64,000 nucleotides of DNA from Mycolicibacterium fluoranthenivorans (lineage in GTDB: Bacteria; Actinomycetota; Actinomycetes; Mycobacteriales; Mycobacteriaceae), in the NCBI RefSeq assembly GCF_011758805.1, contig NZ_JAANOW010000004.1, positions 248,001 to 312,000 on the forward strand. Reading direction: 5' to 3'. This document shows positions 44,088 through 51,744 of this stretch, piece after piece (position 1 is the stretch's first letter; the number at the start of each line of letters is the position of its first letter). Made by a program: the position numbers and the translations under genes. The notes beneath the pieces were generated by a model that had not been told where the DNA came from, did no database searches, and was given only the letters and a program-made list of their open reading frames with translations.

Positions 44088-46982
44088 GTGACTGAATCCG
44101 TGGGCTTCAATTTCCTTGAACAACCGGCGCTGCCCGGGCCGCAGGTTTCCGCGACCCAAGCCGAAGCGCTGCTGCACGCCCATTACGGCATGCGCGGTGC
44201 GCTGACACTTCTCGGCAGTCAACAGGACTGCAACTTCCTGGTCCACGAGGCGGGGGAACCCGTTGCGGTGCTCAAGATCGCCAATCCGGCGTTCTCGGCC
44301 ATCGAATTGGAAGCCCAGGACGCCGCGGCCGACCGCATCGCAGCGACGTGCCCGACGCTGCGAGTCGCCACCCCCATGGCCACATCGTCCGGCCAGAAGT
44401 ATGCCACCACAACAGAACTCGGCGATTCGCCGACCTACGTGCGCCTGTTGCCGTTCCTGGCCGGCGGCGCACTGACCGACGCCGGTTACCTGTCGCCACC
44501 GGTGGTGGCCGCCATGGGTGAGCTGGCCGCGCAAGTGAGCCTGGCGCTGGCCGGATTCGATCATCCCGGGCTGGATCGCGCCTTGCAGTGGGATCTGCGC
44601 TTCGGCCACGCCGTGGTCGGAGAGCTCATCTGCCACGTCTCGGAGCACGCCGACCGGATCTCGGCCGCCGCCGACGATGCGTGGGCGCGCATCGAACCCC
44701 TCGCCGCCGATCTACCCCACCAGGCCGTGCACCTGGACCTCACCGACGCCAACGTGGTCGCCGGCGAATCCGGTCTGCCCGACGGTGTCATCGATTTCGG
44801 CGATCTCTCGAACACCTGGGCGGTGTCCGAACTGGCGATCGCGCTGTCGTCGGTCCTGGGCCATCCGGGCACCGATCCGACCTCGATCCTGCCCGGCATC
44901 AAGGCCTTTCACGCGATTCGACCGCTCTCGACTGCCGAGGCGCAGGCGCTGTGGCCACTGCTGGTGCTGCGTACGGCGGTGCTGCTGGTCAGCGGGGCGC
45001 AGCAGGCGGCGCTCGATCCCGAGAACGCCTACGTCACCGAACAGTCCGAGGCGGAGTGGCGGATGTTCGAGCAGGCCGCCTCGGTCCCACCGGAGGTGAT
45101 GACGGCGCTGATCGCAGCGGAGCTGGGGTCGGCGACCGATCGGCCCGAGGTGCAGGTCGAGAATCGGCTGATCTCCGGGCTGGACCCGGATTCGGTGGTG
45201 GCCCTGGACCTCTCGGATACCCGCGACTCCTCGGACACGCTCGCCGAGGAAGCCGTGCGCGAGGGCGCAGCCCTGGTGCTCACCCGCTTCGGGCAGCCGC
45301 AGCTGAACCGCGCTCCCCTGCTCAGCCACGACAGCCCCGACGTCGTCGAGACGGGGATCAGCCTGTGGCCGGCAGCGGCCACCCGCGTGCTCGCCCCCTG
45401 GGACGCCGAGGTCACCGATCGCTCCGACGACCGCATCACGGTGCGCGGCTTGGATTTCGAACTCACCCTCACCGGTGTCGAAGCGGGCGCGGCTCCGGGC
45501 CATGTGCGCGCCGGCGAGCATCTCGGTGTGCTGGGGGCCCAGCAGTGGGCCACGGTGTCGGTCCGGCCCACCGGTGCGCCGGTGGCGCCCCGATTCGTCC
45601 GCGCCGAATTGGCGCCGGGCTGGCTGGCCCTGACCCGCGATCCGCGGGCGGTGTTGGGCCTGGATCCGCTGCCGGCCGCGGAGTCCGCACAGGAGCTGCT
45701 GGCTCGTCGCGATGACAGCTTCGCCAAGGTCCAGGAGCACTATTACCGCCGCCCGCCGCATATCGAACGCGGACAACGGCATTACCTGATGTCGACGGCC
45801 GGCCGGGTGTATCTGGACATGGTGAACAACGTCACCGTGCTGGGACATGCGCATCCGCGGGTGGCCGAGGCCGCGGCCCGCCAGCTGAGCCGGCTCAACA
45901 CCAACTCGCGGTTCAACTACGCGGCGGTCGTCGAGTTCAGCGAGCGGATCGCCGCCACGCTACCGGACCCGTTGGACACCGTGTTCATGGTCAATTCCGG
46001 TTCGGAGGCAAGTGATTTGGCCATCCGGCTGGCCATGGCCGCGACGGGGCGCCGAGATATGGTGGCCGTCCGCGAGGCGTACCACGGCTGGACCTACGCC
46101 ACCGACGCGGTGTCGACATCGACGGCCGACAACCCGAACGCGCTGTCCACCCGGCCGGACTGGGTGCACACCGTGGAGTCCCCCAACAGTTTCCGCGGAA
46201 AGTACCGCGGCGCCGAGGCGTCCCGGTATGCCACCGACGCCGTCGCACAGATCGAGCAGATGACCGCGGCGGGCCGCCCGCCCGCCGGCTTCATCTGCGA
46301 ACCGGTGTACGGTAACGCCGGCGGTATGGCCCTGCCCGAGGGCTATCTGCGCCAGGTGTACGCCGCGGTGCGTGCCGCGGGCGGGTTGGCCATCGCCGAT
46401 GAGGTGCAGGTCGGCTACGGCCGGCTGGGCCGGTGGTTCTGGGGTTTCCACGAACAGCAGGTGGTGCCCGACATCGTGTCGGTGGCCAAGGCCACCGGGA
46501 ACGGATACCCGCTGGGTGTGGTGATCACCAGCCGCGCCGTCGCCGACGCGTTCCGGTCCCAGGGGTATTTCTTCTCCTCGACCGGCGGCAGCCCGCTGTC
46601 GAGCACCATCGGCATCACCGTGCTCGACGTGCTGCGCGACGAAGGCCTGCAGGACAACGCGCTGCGGGTGGGCACGCACCTCAAGACCAGGTTGCTCGGA
46701 TTGCGGGACAAGCACCCGCTCATCGGCACGGTGCACGGGATGGGCCTGTACCTCGGGGTGGAGATGATCCGCGACCTTGAGACGCTGGAGCCGGCGACAG
46801 CCGAGACGACGGCGATCTGCGAGCGGATGCTCGATCTCGGCGTGGTCATCCAGCCGACGGGCGACCATCAGAACATCCTCAAGACCAAGCCGCCGTTGTG
46901 CATCGATATCGACGGGGCCGACTTCTACGTCGACACCCTCGACCGGGCGCTCACCGAACTGTTCCCCACCGGCGGGCGTTGA
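44088..46982 (+). CDS. Fused amino-alcohol kinase-like/class III aminotransferase (phospho-lyase-like) protein
   Basis: 964 residues from GTG 44088. Residues about 15-320 are an APH/homoserine kinase-type domain: the catalytic loop H215-L-D217-x-x-D-x-N222 and the metal Asp236 in VIDFGD are intact. Residues about 420-520 resemble the M23/biotinyl-like insert of such fusions, without obvious M23 zinc ligands. Residues about 535-960 are a class III PLP transaminase with NSGSEASDLA, DEVQVGYGRLG and PLP Lys801 in VAKATGNGYP. In animals the two activities are separate proteins: hydroxylysine kinase with its phospho-lyase, or ethanolamine-phosphate phospho-lyase. The fusion suggests phosphorylation of an amino alcohol followed by elimination of phosphate and ammonia. 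Substrate unproved. Confidence 0.85.
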   Translation: MTESVGFNFLEQPALPGPQVSATQAEALLHAHYGMRGALTLLGSQQDCNFLVHEAGEPVAVLKIANPAFSAIELEAQDAAADRIAATCPTLRVATPMATSSGQKYATTTELGDSPTYVRLLPFLAGGALTDAGYLSPPVVAAMGELAAQVSLALAGFDHPGLDRALQWDLRFGHAVVGELICHVSEHADRISAAADDAWARIEPLAADLPHQAVHLDLTDANVVAGESGLPDGVIDFGDLSNTWAVSELAIALSSVLGHPGTDPTSILPGIKAFHAIRPLSTAEAQALWPLLVLRTAVLLVSGAQQAALDPENAYVTEQSEAEWRMFEQAASVPPEVMTALIAAELGSATDRPEVQVENRLISGLDPDSVVALDLSDTRDSSDTLAEEAVREGAALVLTRFGQPQLNRAPLLSHDSPDVVETGISLWPAAATRVLAPWDAEVTDRSDDRITVRGLDFELTLTGVEAGAAPGHVRAGEHLGVLGAQQWATVSVRPTGAPVAPRFVRAELAPGWLALTRDPRAVLGLDPLPAAESAQELLARRDDSFAKVQEHYYRRPPHIERGQRHYLMSTAGRVYLDMVNNVTVLGHAHPRVAEAAARQLSRLNTNSRFNYAAVVEFSERIAATLPDPLDTVFMVNSGSEASDLAIRLAMAATGRRDMVAVREAYHGWTYATDAVSTSTADNPNALSTRPDWVHTVESPNSFRGKYRGAEASRYATDAVAQIEQMTAAGRPPAGFICEPVYGNAGGMALPEGYLRQVYAAVRAAGGLAIADEVQVGYGRLGRWFWGFHEQQVVPDIVSVAKATGNGYPLGVVITSRAVADAFRSQGYFFSSTGGSPLSSTIGITVLDVLRDEGLQDNALRVGTHLKTRLLGLRDKHPLIGTVHGMGLYLGVEMIRDLETLEPATAETTAICERMLDLGVVIQPTGDHQNILKTKPPLCIDIDGADFYVDTLDRALTELFPTGGR

Positions 46983-46985
46983 GCG

Positions 46986-47156
46986 CTACTTCTGCGCCTC
47001 CGCCAGCCGCTGGTGCAGCCGGGCCCGGATGTCGTCGGGCGTGTAGGCGGCGCGCTTGCGCTGATCCCGGGCAACCAGCACGCCACCGGCCACCACCCCG
47101 GCGACACCGGCCAACCCGACCCACTTCCAGATGCTTCGCATGAAGCGATTGTGCAT
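46986..47156 (-). CDS. Small single-pass membrane protein
   Basis: 56 residues from ATG 47156 or 51 from ATG 47141. One hydrophobic helix (WVGLAGVAGVVAGGVLVA), then a basic stretch DQRKRAAY and a short charged helix DDIRARLHQRLAEAQ. Codon use is normal for the genome. It is convergent with the fusion gene (three bases apart) and divergent from the NlpC/P60-like gene (11 bases). Function unknown. Confidence 0.65.
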   Translation of the reverse strand: MHNRFMRSIWKWVGLAGVAGVVAGGVLVARDQRKRAAYTPDDIRARLHQRLAEAQK

Positions 47157-47167
47157 AAGCTGCCCGA

Positions 47168-47872
47168 GTGAACGCACACACGGTGTCACTGAACCAGGCA
47201 CTGCAGGAAACCCGCACCGGCGATATCTGGCTGTTCCGGGGCGGCTCCGGACCCGATCGGGCCATCCAGGCGCTGACCAACGCACCGGTCAACCACGTCG
47301 GGATGACGGTAGCGATCGACGATCTCCCGCCGCTGATCTGGCATGCCGAACTCGGACAGAAGCTGCTGGACCTCTGGACCGGCACCCACCACCGCGGGGT
47401 GCAGCTCAACGATGCGCGTGAGGTCGTCGAGCAATGGGCGCACGGCTACGGACAGCGCTGCTGGTTGCGCCAGCTGTCGCCGTACGCGACCCGGGAGCAA
47501 GAGGATCGCCTGCTGCAGGTGATCGCCAGGATGAACGGCACGGCGTTCCCGACGACGGCCCGCCTGACCGGACGGTGGTTGCGTGGCCGGCTGCCCGTCG
47601 TCAGCGATTTCACGCGTGGGTTGCCGGTGGTGCACAAGCGGGTGCGCGAATCGGCCGAGCGGAGCAAGGCACAACGTCGCGCCGGCCTGGAGACCGCGTA
47701 CTGCGCCGAGACCGTGGCCATCACCTATGAGGAGATGGGCCTACTGCAGACCGAGAAGCGGGAGAACTACTTCGATCCGGGCAAGTTCTGGAGCGGCGAC
47801 ACCTTGTCCCTGACCGCGGGATATGCCCTGGGTGACGAGATCGCCGTCGATGTCGGTGCACCCCAGGCATAA
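47168..47872 (+). CDS. Permuted NlpC/P60-like papain-fold protein
   Basis: 234 residues from a GTG placed six bases after a TAAGCT -10 box (leaderless). The order of catalytic elements is the permuted one seen in YiiX/LRAT-like proteins: GDIWLFRG with a conserved His43 in APVNHVGM first, and the presumed nucleophile Cys179 in LETAYCAETVAITY late. Such proteins are amidases, thioesterases or acyltransferases acting on lipids or peptides. No signal peptide is seen, so it is probably cytosolic. Ends just before a long hairpin terminator. Confidence 0.72.
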   Translation: MNAHTVSLNQALQETRTGDIWLFRGGSGPDRAIQALTNAPVNHVGMTVAIDDLPPLIWHAELGQKLLDLWTGTHHRGVQLNDAREVVEQWAHGYGQRCWLRQLSPYATREQEDRLLQVIARMNGTAFPTTARLTGRWLRGRLPVVSDFTRGLPVVHKRVRESAERSKAQRRAGLETAYCAETVAITYEEMGLLQTEKRENYFDPGKFWSGDTLSLTAGYALGDEIAVDVGAPQA

Positions 47873-47900
47873 TCGCGGCCATCGATGCGTTATACCCGGC

Positions 47901-47944
47901 AGACCGAACCGTCGATACTACCCCCGAGGTCGACGGTTCGGTCT
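47901..47944. terminator. Hairpin terminator with 15-bp perfect stem
   Basis: AGACCGAACCGTCGA and its exact complement around a 14-base loop, 29 bases after the NlpC/P60-like stop. Confidence 0.75.
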
Positions 47945-47987
47945 CTGAGACTGATTGCATGGCAGTGTTTTTGACTAGGCTGTCGGG

Positions 47988-48914
47988 GTGACGTCAATCA
48001 CCGTGTTCAGCAGCCCCGATCTGGACGCCCCCTCCGGAGTCATCGAGGCGTTCGGCGATATCTGGTTCACCAGTATCGGCAACCACCTTGTCGGCCGTGT
48101 TCGCGACGGCGTGGTGCAGACCTTCGCCGGACCTCCGGGCGCCATCCGGTTGCCCGCCAACATCTTTCCCGGTACTGACGGCAGGGTCTGGTTCACCGCC
48201 CTGGGGTCGGATGCACTGGGTGCCATCGACCCCGACGCACCGGATCCCGCCGCGACCATCACTACGGTGGCACTGCCCTCCGGAAGCCGACCGGTGGCGC
48301 TGAAGTCCGGTCCCGATGGCCGCCTTTGGTTTTCGCTGCGCGGGATCGACGCCATCGGCTCGCTGGAGCCGTCTTCACCCGATGATTCCCTGCAGGTTTT
48401 CGACTCCCCCACCATCGCCGGCCCCGCTGCGTTGTTCGTCACGCGCGACGGCCGGGTGTGGTGGGGGAACTCGTCGTCGGACACCGTGGGCGTACTCGAT
48501 CCGTCGACCGGCGAGGTCACCGCCATCACGGTCATCGGCAGCCCGCGAGCCTGGGCCCAGAGCACTGATGGCCGGTTGTGGCTGACCACCCGTGAGCCCG
48601 CCGGCCTGTTGTCCTTCGATCCCGCCGACCCGTTCAACAGCGCGATACATCGCACTGATTCCCGCGTGGTGGAACCCGACGGCGTCTGGGTGGGCCGCGA
48701 CGGCGCGGTGTGGTTCGCCGATACCGGGGCCAACGCGATCGGCCGCTACCTGCCCGCGTCGGACCAATGGTCGTTCACCGGCGCGCCACCGCAGGTGGAT
48801 GGACCGTTCGACATCAAAGAAGCCGCCGACGGCGCACTGTGGTTCACCAACAAGGCGGGCAACACGCTGGGCCGGATAACGCTGCCCACCCGCCCGCCGA
48901 TAGACGGTGCATGA
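47988..48914 (+). CDS. Virginiamycin B lyase-like beta-propeller protein
   Basis: 308 residues from a GTG lying six bases after TAGGCT (leaderless). Six to seven repeats of about 45 residues carry the blade signature DGRVWFTALG, DGRLWFSLRG, DGRVWWGNSS, DGRLWLTTRE, DGAVWFADTG, DGALWFTNKA. This is the Vgb/SMP-30/NHL-type propeller. Some members inactivate streptogramins; most are uncharacterised, so an antibiotic-resistance role is not claimed. No signal peptide. Confidence 0.8.
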   Translation: MTSITVFSSPDLDAPSGVIEAFGDIWFTSIGNHLVGRVRDGVVQTFAGPPGAIRLPANIFPGTDGRVWFTALGSDALGAIDPDAPDPAATITTVALPSGSRPVALKSGPDGRLWFSLRGIDAIGSLEPSSPDDSLQVFDSPTIAGPAALFVTRDGRVWWGNSSSDTVGVLDPSTGEVTAITVIGSPRAWAQSTDGRLWLTTREPAGLLSFDPADPFNSAIHRTDSRVVEPDGVWVGRDGAVWFADTGANAIGRYLPASDQWSFTGAPPQVDGPFDIKEAADGALWFTNKAGNTLGRITLPTRPPIDGA

Positions 48915-49001
48915 CGCGTTCTTGAGATCGGTAGCGGCTCCCGGGGCGCGTACTGGACGCGAGAGCGCGTCCGGAGGCCGGCGCCTGACGGAAGGACCGA
49001 G

Positions 49002-49415
49002 ATGAACCGAATCGCACGGGTGGCGGCCACGGTGGCCGTGTCCGGCGGGCTGGGGCTGGCGGGATTCGCCCTGTCCACCGGTACCGCCTACGCCGACGGA
49101 CCCAGTTACCAGGGCGGCAACTGTCCGGGCGGGCTGACCTGCACGCACTGGTGTCCAGGTGATCCGCTGATCCCCGGCGCCGAGTTCGGCGTCATCAGCT
49201 GGGACTGGAACATCTGCCACGACTGGTACTGGAATTCCGAGGGCACGGTGGACGTCGCCACCAACACCGTCTACCCGTGGCGCGGGACTCCGCACCAGGC
49301 GGCGCCGGTGCCGCCCGCACCGCCGCCGGCGGCACCCGTTCCGCCACAGCCGCTACCCGCGGATTGCCCGCCCTGGTCGCCGTTCCTGGCCCCCTCGAGG
49401 TGCGGCGGACTGTAG
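49002..49415 (+). CDS. Small secreted protein with Pro-rich tail
   Basis: 137 residues from the ATG behind GGAAGGACCGAG. Signal peptide of about 31 residues ending in TGTAYA. The mature part has six Cys (in GNCPGGLTCTHWCPGD, NICHDW, ADCPPW and SRCGG) and an Ala/Pro-rich segment near 98-120. It resembles the many small cell-wall or secreted proteins of mycobacteria, but I do not recognise a characterised family. Followed by a terminator with a T-run. Confidence 0.8.
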   Translation: MNRIARVAATVAVSGGLGLAGFALSTGTAYADGPSYQGGNCPGGLTCTHWCPGDPLIPGAEFGVISWDWNICHDWYWNSEGTVDVATNTVYPWRGTPHQAAPVPPAPPPAAPVPPQPLPADCPPWSPFLAPSRCGGL

Positions 49416-49429
49416 ATCCACCTGTGGTC

Positions 49430-49472
49430 ACGCCACGGCGAAGAGTGTCGACACTCTTCGCCGTGGCGTTTT
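49430..49472 (+). terminator. Intrinsic terminator with 20-bp arms and T-run
   Basis: ACGCCACGGCGAAGAGTGTC is followed at once by its perfect complement, then TTT. This is the only terminator in the window with a recognisable T-tract on the plus strand. Confidence 0.85.
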
Positions 49473-49620
49473 GCGCTCCATGAATCATATTTCTGCTCAG
49501 CACTTTTGGGCCAGAAAGGGGACGCCTTCGGCTCCAAGAATCCGTCAAGTTCACGGTCTTACGTTGATGTCACCACCACATCAGCGGCCCACCCGGACCG
49601 CCCCACCGAAGGAGCACACC

Positions 49621-49899
49621 ATGAACACCACCCACCACCTCAAGAAGATCGTCCTCGGCGCCCTGCTCTCGGGCAGCGTCGCCGCCGCCGGTCTGGGCCT
49701 GACCGCCGGTACCGCTGCCGCGCAACCGCAAGGCCCGGGCGTCGGCATCGACTACTCCGACGTGGGCCCGCTGGTCACCTGCAACGCCTGCCAGGTCGCC
49801 AAACCCGGCGACGGCTCGGTCCGGGTCAACCCGGGCGCAGGCGTGGCCAAGATCGGTGACGGTTCCGTTCGCGTCGCCGTCCCCAGCGCCGGTCACTGA
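49621..49899 (+). CDS. Small secreted protein with internal repeat
   Basis: 92 residues from the ATG behind AAGGAGCACACC. Signal peptide to about AGTAAAQ (residue 35). The mature 57 residues include a CNAC pair and two copies of a 15-residue unit (VAKPGDGSVRVNPGAG and VAKIGDGSVRVAVPSAG). No recognised family. It lies between two terminators and is probably its own unit. Confidence 0.75.
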   Translation: MNTTHHLKKIVLGALLSGSVAAAGLGLTAGTAAAQPQGPGVGIDYSDVGPLVTCNACQVAKPGDGSVRVNPGAGVAKIGDGSVRVAVPSAGH

Positions 49900-49914
49900 G
49901 CACCGCACCACGGT

Positions 49915-49949
49915 GTGGCCCGCCACCGGTCACGCCGGCGGCGGGCCAC
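49915..49949. terminator. Hairpin terminator
   Basis: GTGGCCCGCC and its exact complement GGCGGGCCAC around a 15-base loop, 16 bases after the stop of the repeat-containing secreted protein. Confidence 0.65.
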
Positions 49950-49966
49950 CCCTGAAAGGACTGAGC

Positions 49967-50542
49967 ATGAACGTCATCGCACGGTCGCTACCTGTGCTGG
50001 CCCTCGCCCTGCTCGCCGGGTGCACGGCGCAACATTCGGCTGCTCCCGCCCCGACGGTGACGGTCACCGCGGCACCCGCCCCCACGGCGTCGCCGGCGAC
50101 GGCGACGGTCACGGTGACAGCGCCGCCGAGTGCGGTACCCGCCACACCGGTCGAGGTCGGGCCGTGCTCCGACGACGACCTGGTGGTCACCAACGGGGCG
50201 ATGGAGTCCGCCGACACTCAGCGCCGGGTCCTCGTCTCGTTCCGGAACTCCTCGGCGCACCCCTGCACGATGGTCGGCTACCCGGGCGCCGATCTGGTGA
50301 CACCGGCCGGCGGGGTGCTCGTCAACGTCCCGCGGCGCCCCGCCAATGCGGCGCCGCGGCTCACCTTGCAGCCCGGTGAGCTCGGCACCGCTGATGTGCT
50401 GACCTATGCGATCGATACGGAGACCGGTAACTCGTGCGCCCGCTGGGGCCAACTGGTGGTCACCCCGCCGAATGACGTCGTCGCGCACACGTTGCCGGTC
50501 GATCTGCCGATCTGCGGCGCGAGCGTCAGCGCGTTGGGCTGA
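49967..50542 (+). CDS. DUF4232-type lipoprotein
   Basis: 191 residues from the ATG behind GAAAGGACTGAGC. Lipoprotein signal peptide with lipobox LLAGC (Cys19). A Thr/Ala/Pro linker (about 25-62) leads to a DUF4232-like beta-sandwich with SFRNSSAHPCTMVGYPGADL and two more Cys near the end (NSCARW, LPICGA) that probably form disulfides. Membrane-anchored on the outside; function unknown. Its end overlaps the convergent VOC gene by 17 bases. Confidence 0.82.
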   Translation: MNVIARSLPVLALALLAGCTAQHSAAPAPTVTVTAAPAPTASPATATVTVTAPPSAVPATPVEVGPCSDDDLVVTNGAMESADTQRRVLVSFRNSSAHPCTMVGYPGADLVTPAGGVLVNVPRRPANAAPRLTLQPGELGTADVLTYAIDTETGNSCARWGQLVVTPPNDVVAHTLPVDLPICGASVSALG

Positions 50543-50936
50543 GCCCGAATTTGGCGCGCGCCTGCTCCGTGACCGGGGTGAACAGGTTCACCAGGTTTCC
50601 GTCCGGGTCGCGGAACAGCAGCGCCCGATTGCCCCACGGCATCGTGGTCGGCTCGGTGACGACCTCACCGACATACGGCCGCAGCCGCGCGTACTCGGCG
50701 TCGACGTCATCGACGATGAACTCGATGATCGCGCTCCGGTTGGCTGCCGGCTCGGCGGATCCCACGCCGAACAGGGGCACGGTCTTGTCGCTGCCGAGGG
50801 CAAGTGTTCCGGCCGGGGTCGGGATCTCGGCGAACAACTCGTTGCCCCATACCGCGGCGATCCCGGTGACCTCCTCGTAGAAGGCCACCAGCCGGGCCAC
50901 GTCCGCGGTGATGATGCGCGTCGATACAAACCTCAT
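50526..50936 (-). CDS. VOC/glyoxalase-family protein
   Basis: 136 residues from ATG 50936. Two beta-alpha-beta-beta-beta units, with VARLVAFYEEVTGI in the first half and FRDPDGNLVNLF in the second, mark the vicinal oxygen chelate fold. Possible metal ligands are few, as in the bleomycin-resistance-like and uncharacterised branches. Reaction unknown. No clear link to the neighbouring eut genes beyond strand. Confidence 0.82.
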   Translation of the reverse strand: MRFVSTRIITADVARLVAFYEEVTGIAAVWGNELFAEIPTPAGTLALGSDKTVPLFGVGSAEPAANRSAIIEFIVDDVDAEYARLRPYVGEVVTEPTTMPWGNRALLFRDPDGNLVNLFTPVTEQARAKFGLSPTR

Positions 50937-50970
50937 GCCGCGAGGGTATGCGGCGGCACCGACAAGTCGG

Positions 50971-51744
50971 TCAGAGCAGTTCCCCGCCGGCTCCCGAGCC
51001 CACCGCCACACCCCGCGACGTGTCCTTGAGCGCCACCCCGGACCGGCCCAACTGGCGCGCTCCGGCGACCAGTCCGGCAGCCACGCGGGCCGCTTCCTGG
51101 TAGCCCAGGCCGTCCGGCGGGTGAATGTTGGAAATGCAGTTTCGATCCGCGTCGGTGCAGCCGGGACGCGGCCGGTGCGTCAAATAGATGCCCAGACTGT
51201 CCGCGACGCTGAGCCCGGGCCGCTCGCCGATGATGACCAGCAGCGTCCCGTATCCACCGCGGGCGGCGATATGGTCGCCCAGAGCCACCCGCGCCTGCGT
51301 CGCGATCACCGGCGGCGCCAGCGAATATCGCTGTCCCAGTTGAGCCACCAGCTCCTTGAGCAGCGGGGCGCCGTGGTGCATCAGGGCCGTCGGCGACAGC
51401 CCGTCCGCCAGGACGAAGCCGATATCGGCCGGCTGGGCCGGCACGGCCGCGAGATCCGCGGGGTTGCGGCCGAGGTCGGGCCGACGCAGGTACTCGCCCC
51501 GCGACGTCGCCTGGCTGGTCACCACGGCGGGCGTCCCGATGCCGATCTCGGTGACATCGGCAGCCAGTCGCTCCACATCGAGCGGCAGATGCACGGCATC
51601 TCGGGCCGCGGCATGAGCCGCGTTCAGTTCCAACACTTCCCGCGTCGGCAGGCCATTGCCGGCCCGGCCGAGGCCGATCCGCGCCTGGGTGGTGGTGCGC
51701 AGTTCGTCCCAGAATCGCTGGCGGGCCAGTTCCTCGGAACTCAT
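50971..51744 (-). CDS. eutC: Ethanolamine ammonia-lyase small subunit
   Basis: 257 residues, start overlapping eutB (ATGA). Contains TQARIGLGRAGNGLPTREVL, FVLADGLSP, IGERPGLSVADSLGIYLTHR and CISNIHPPDG, which are conserved in EutC and help bind adenosylcobalamin. With EutB it turns ethanolamine into acetaldehyde and ammonia. Last gene of the permease-eutB-eutC operon. Confidence 0.96.
   Translation of the reverse strand: MSSEELARQRFWDELRTTTQARIGLGRAGNGLPTREVLELNAAHAAARDAVHLPLDVERLAADVTEIGIGTPAVVTSQATSRGEYLRRPDLGRNPADLAAVPAQPADIGFVLADGLSPTALMHHGAPLLKELVAQLGQRYSLAPPVIATQARVALGDHIAARGGYGTLLVIIGERPGLSVADSLGIYLTHRPRPGCTDADRNCISNIHPPDGLGYQEAARVAAGLVAGARQLGRSGVALKDTSRGVAVGSGAGGELL

Noticed and set aside
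47988..48914. Naming the beta-propeller gene as a streptogramin resistance lyase (vgb)
   Set aside because: Blade motifs alone do not show lyase activity; most actinobacterial members are uncharacterised.
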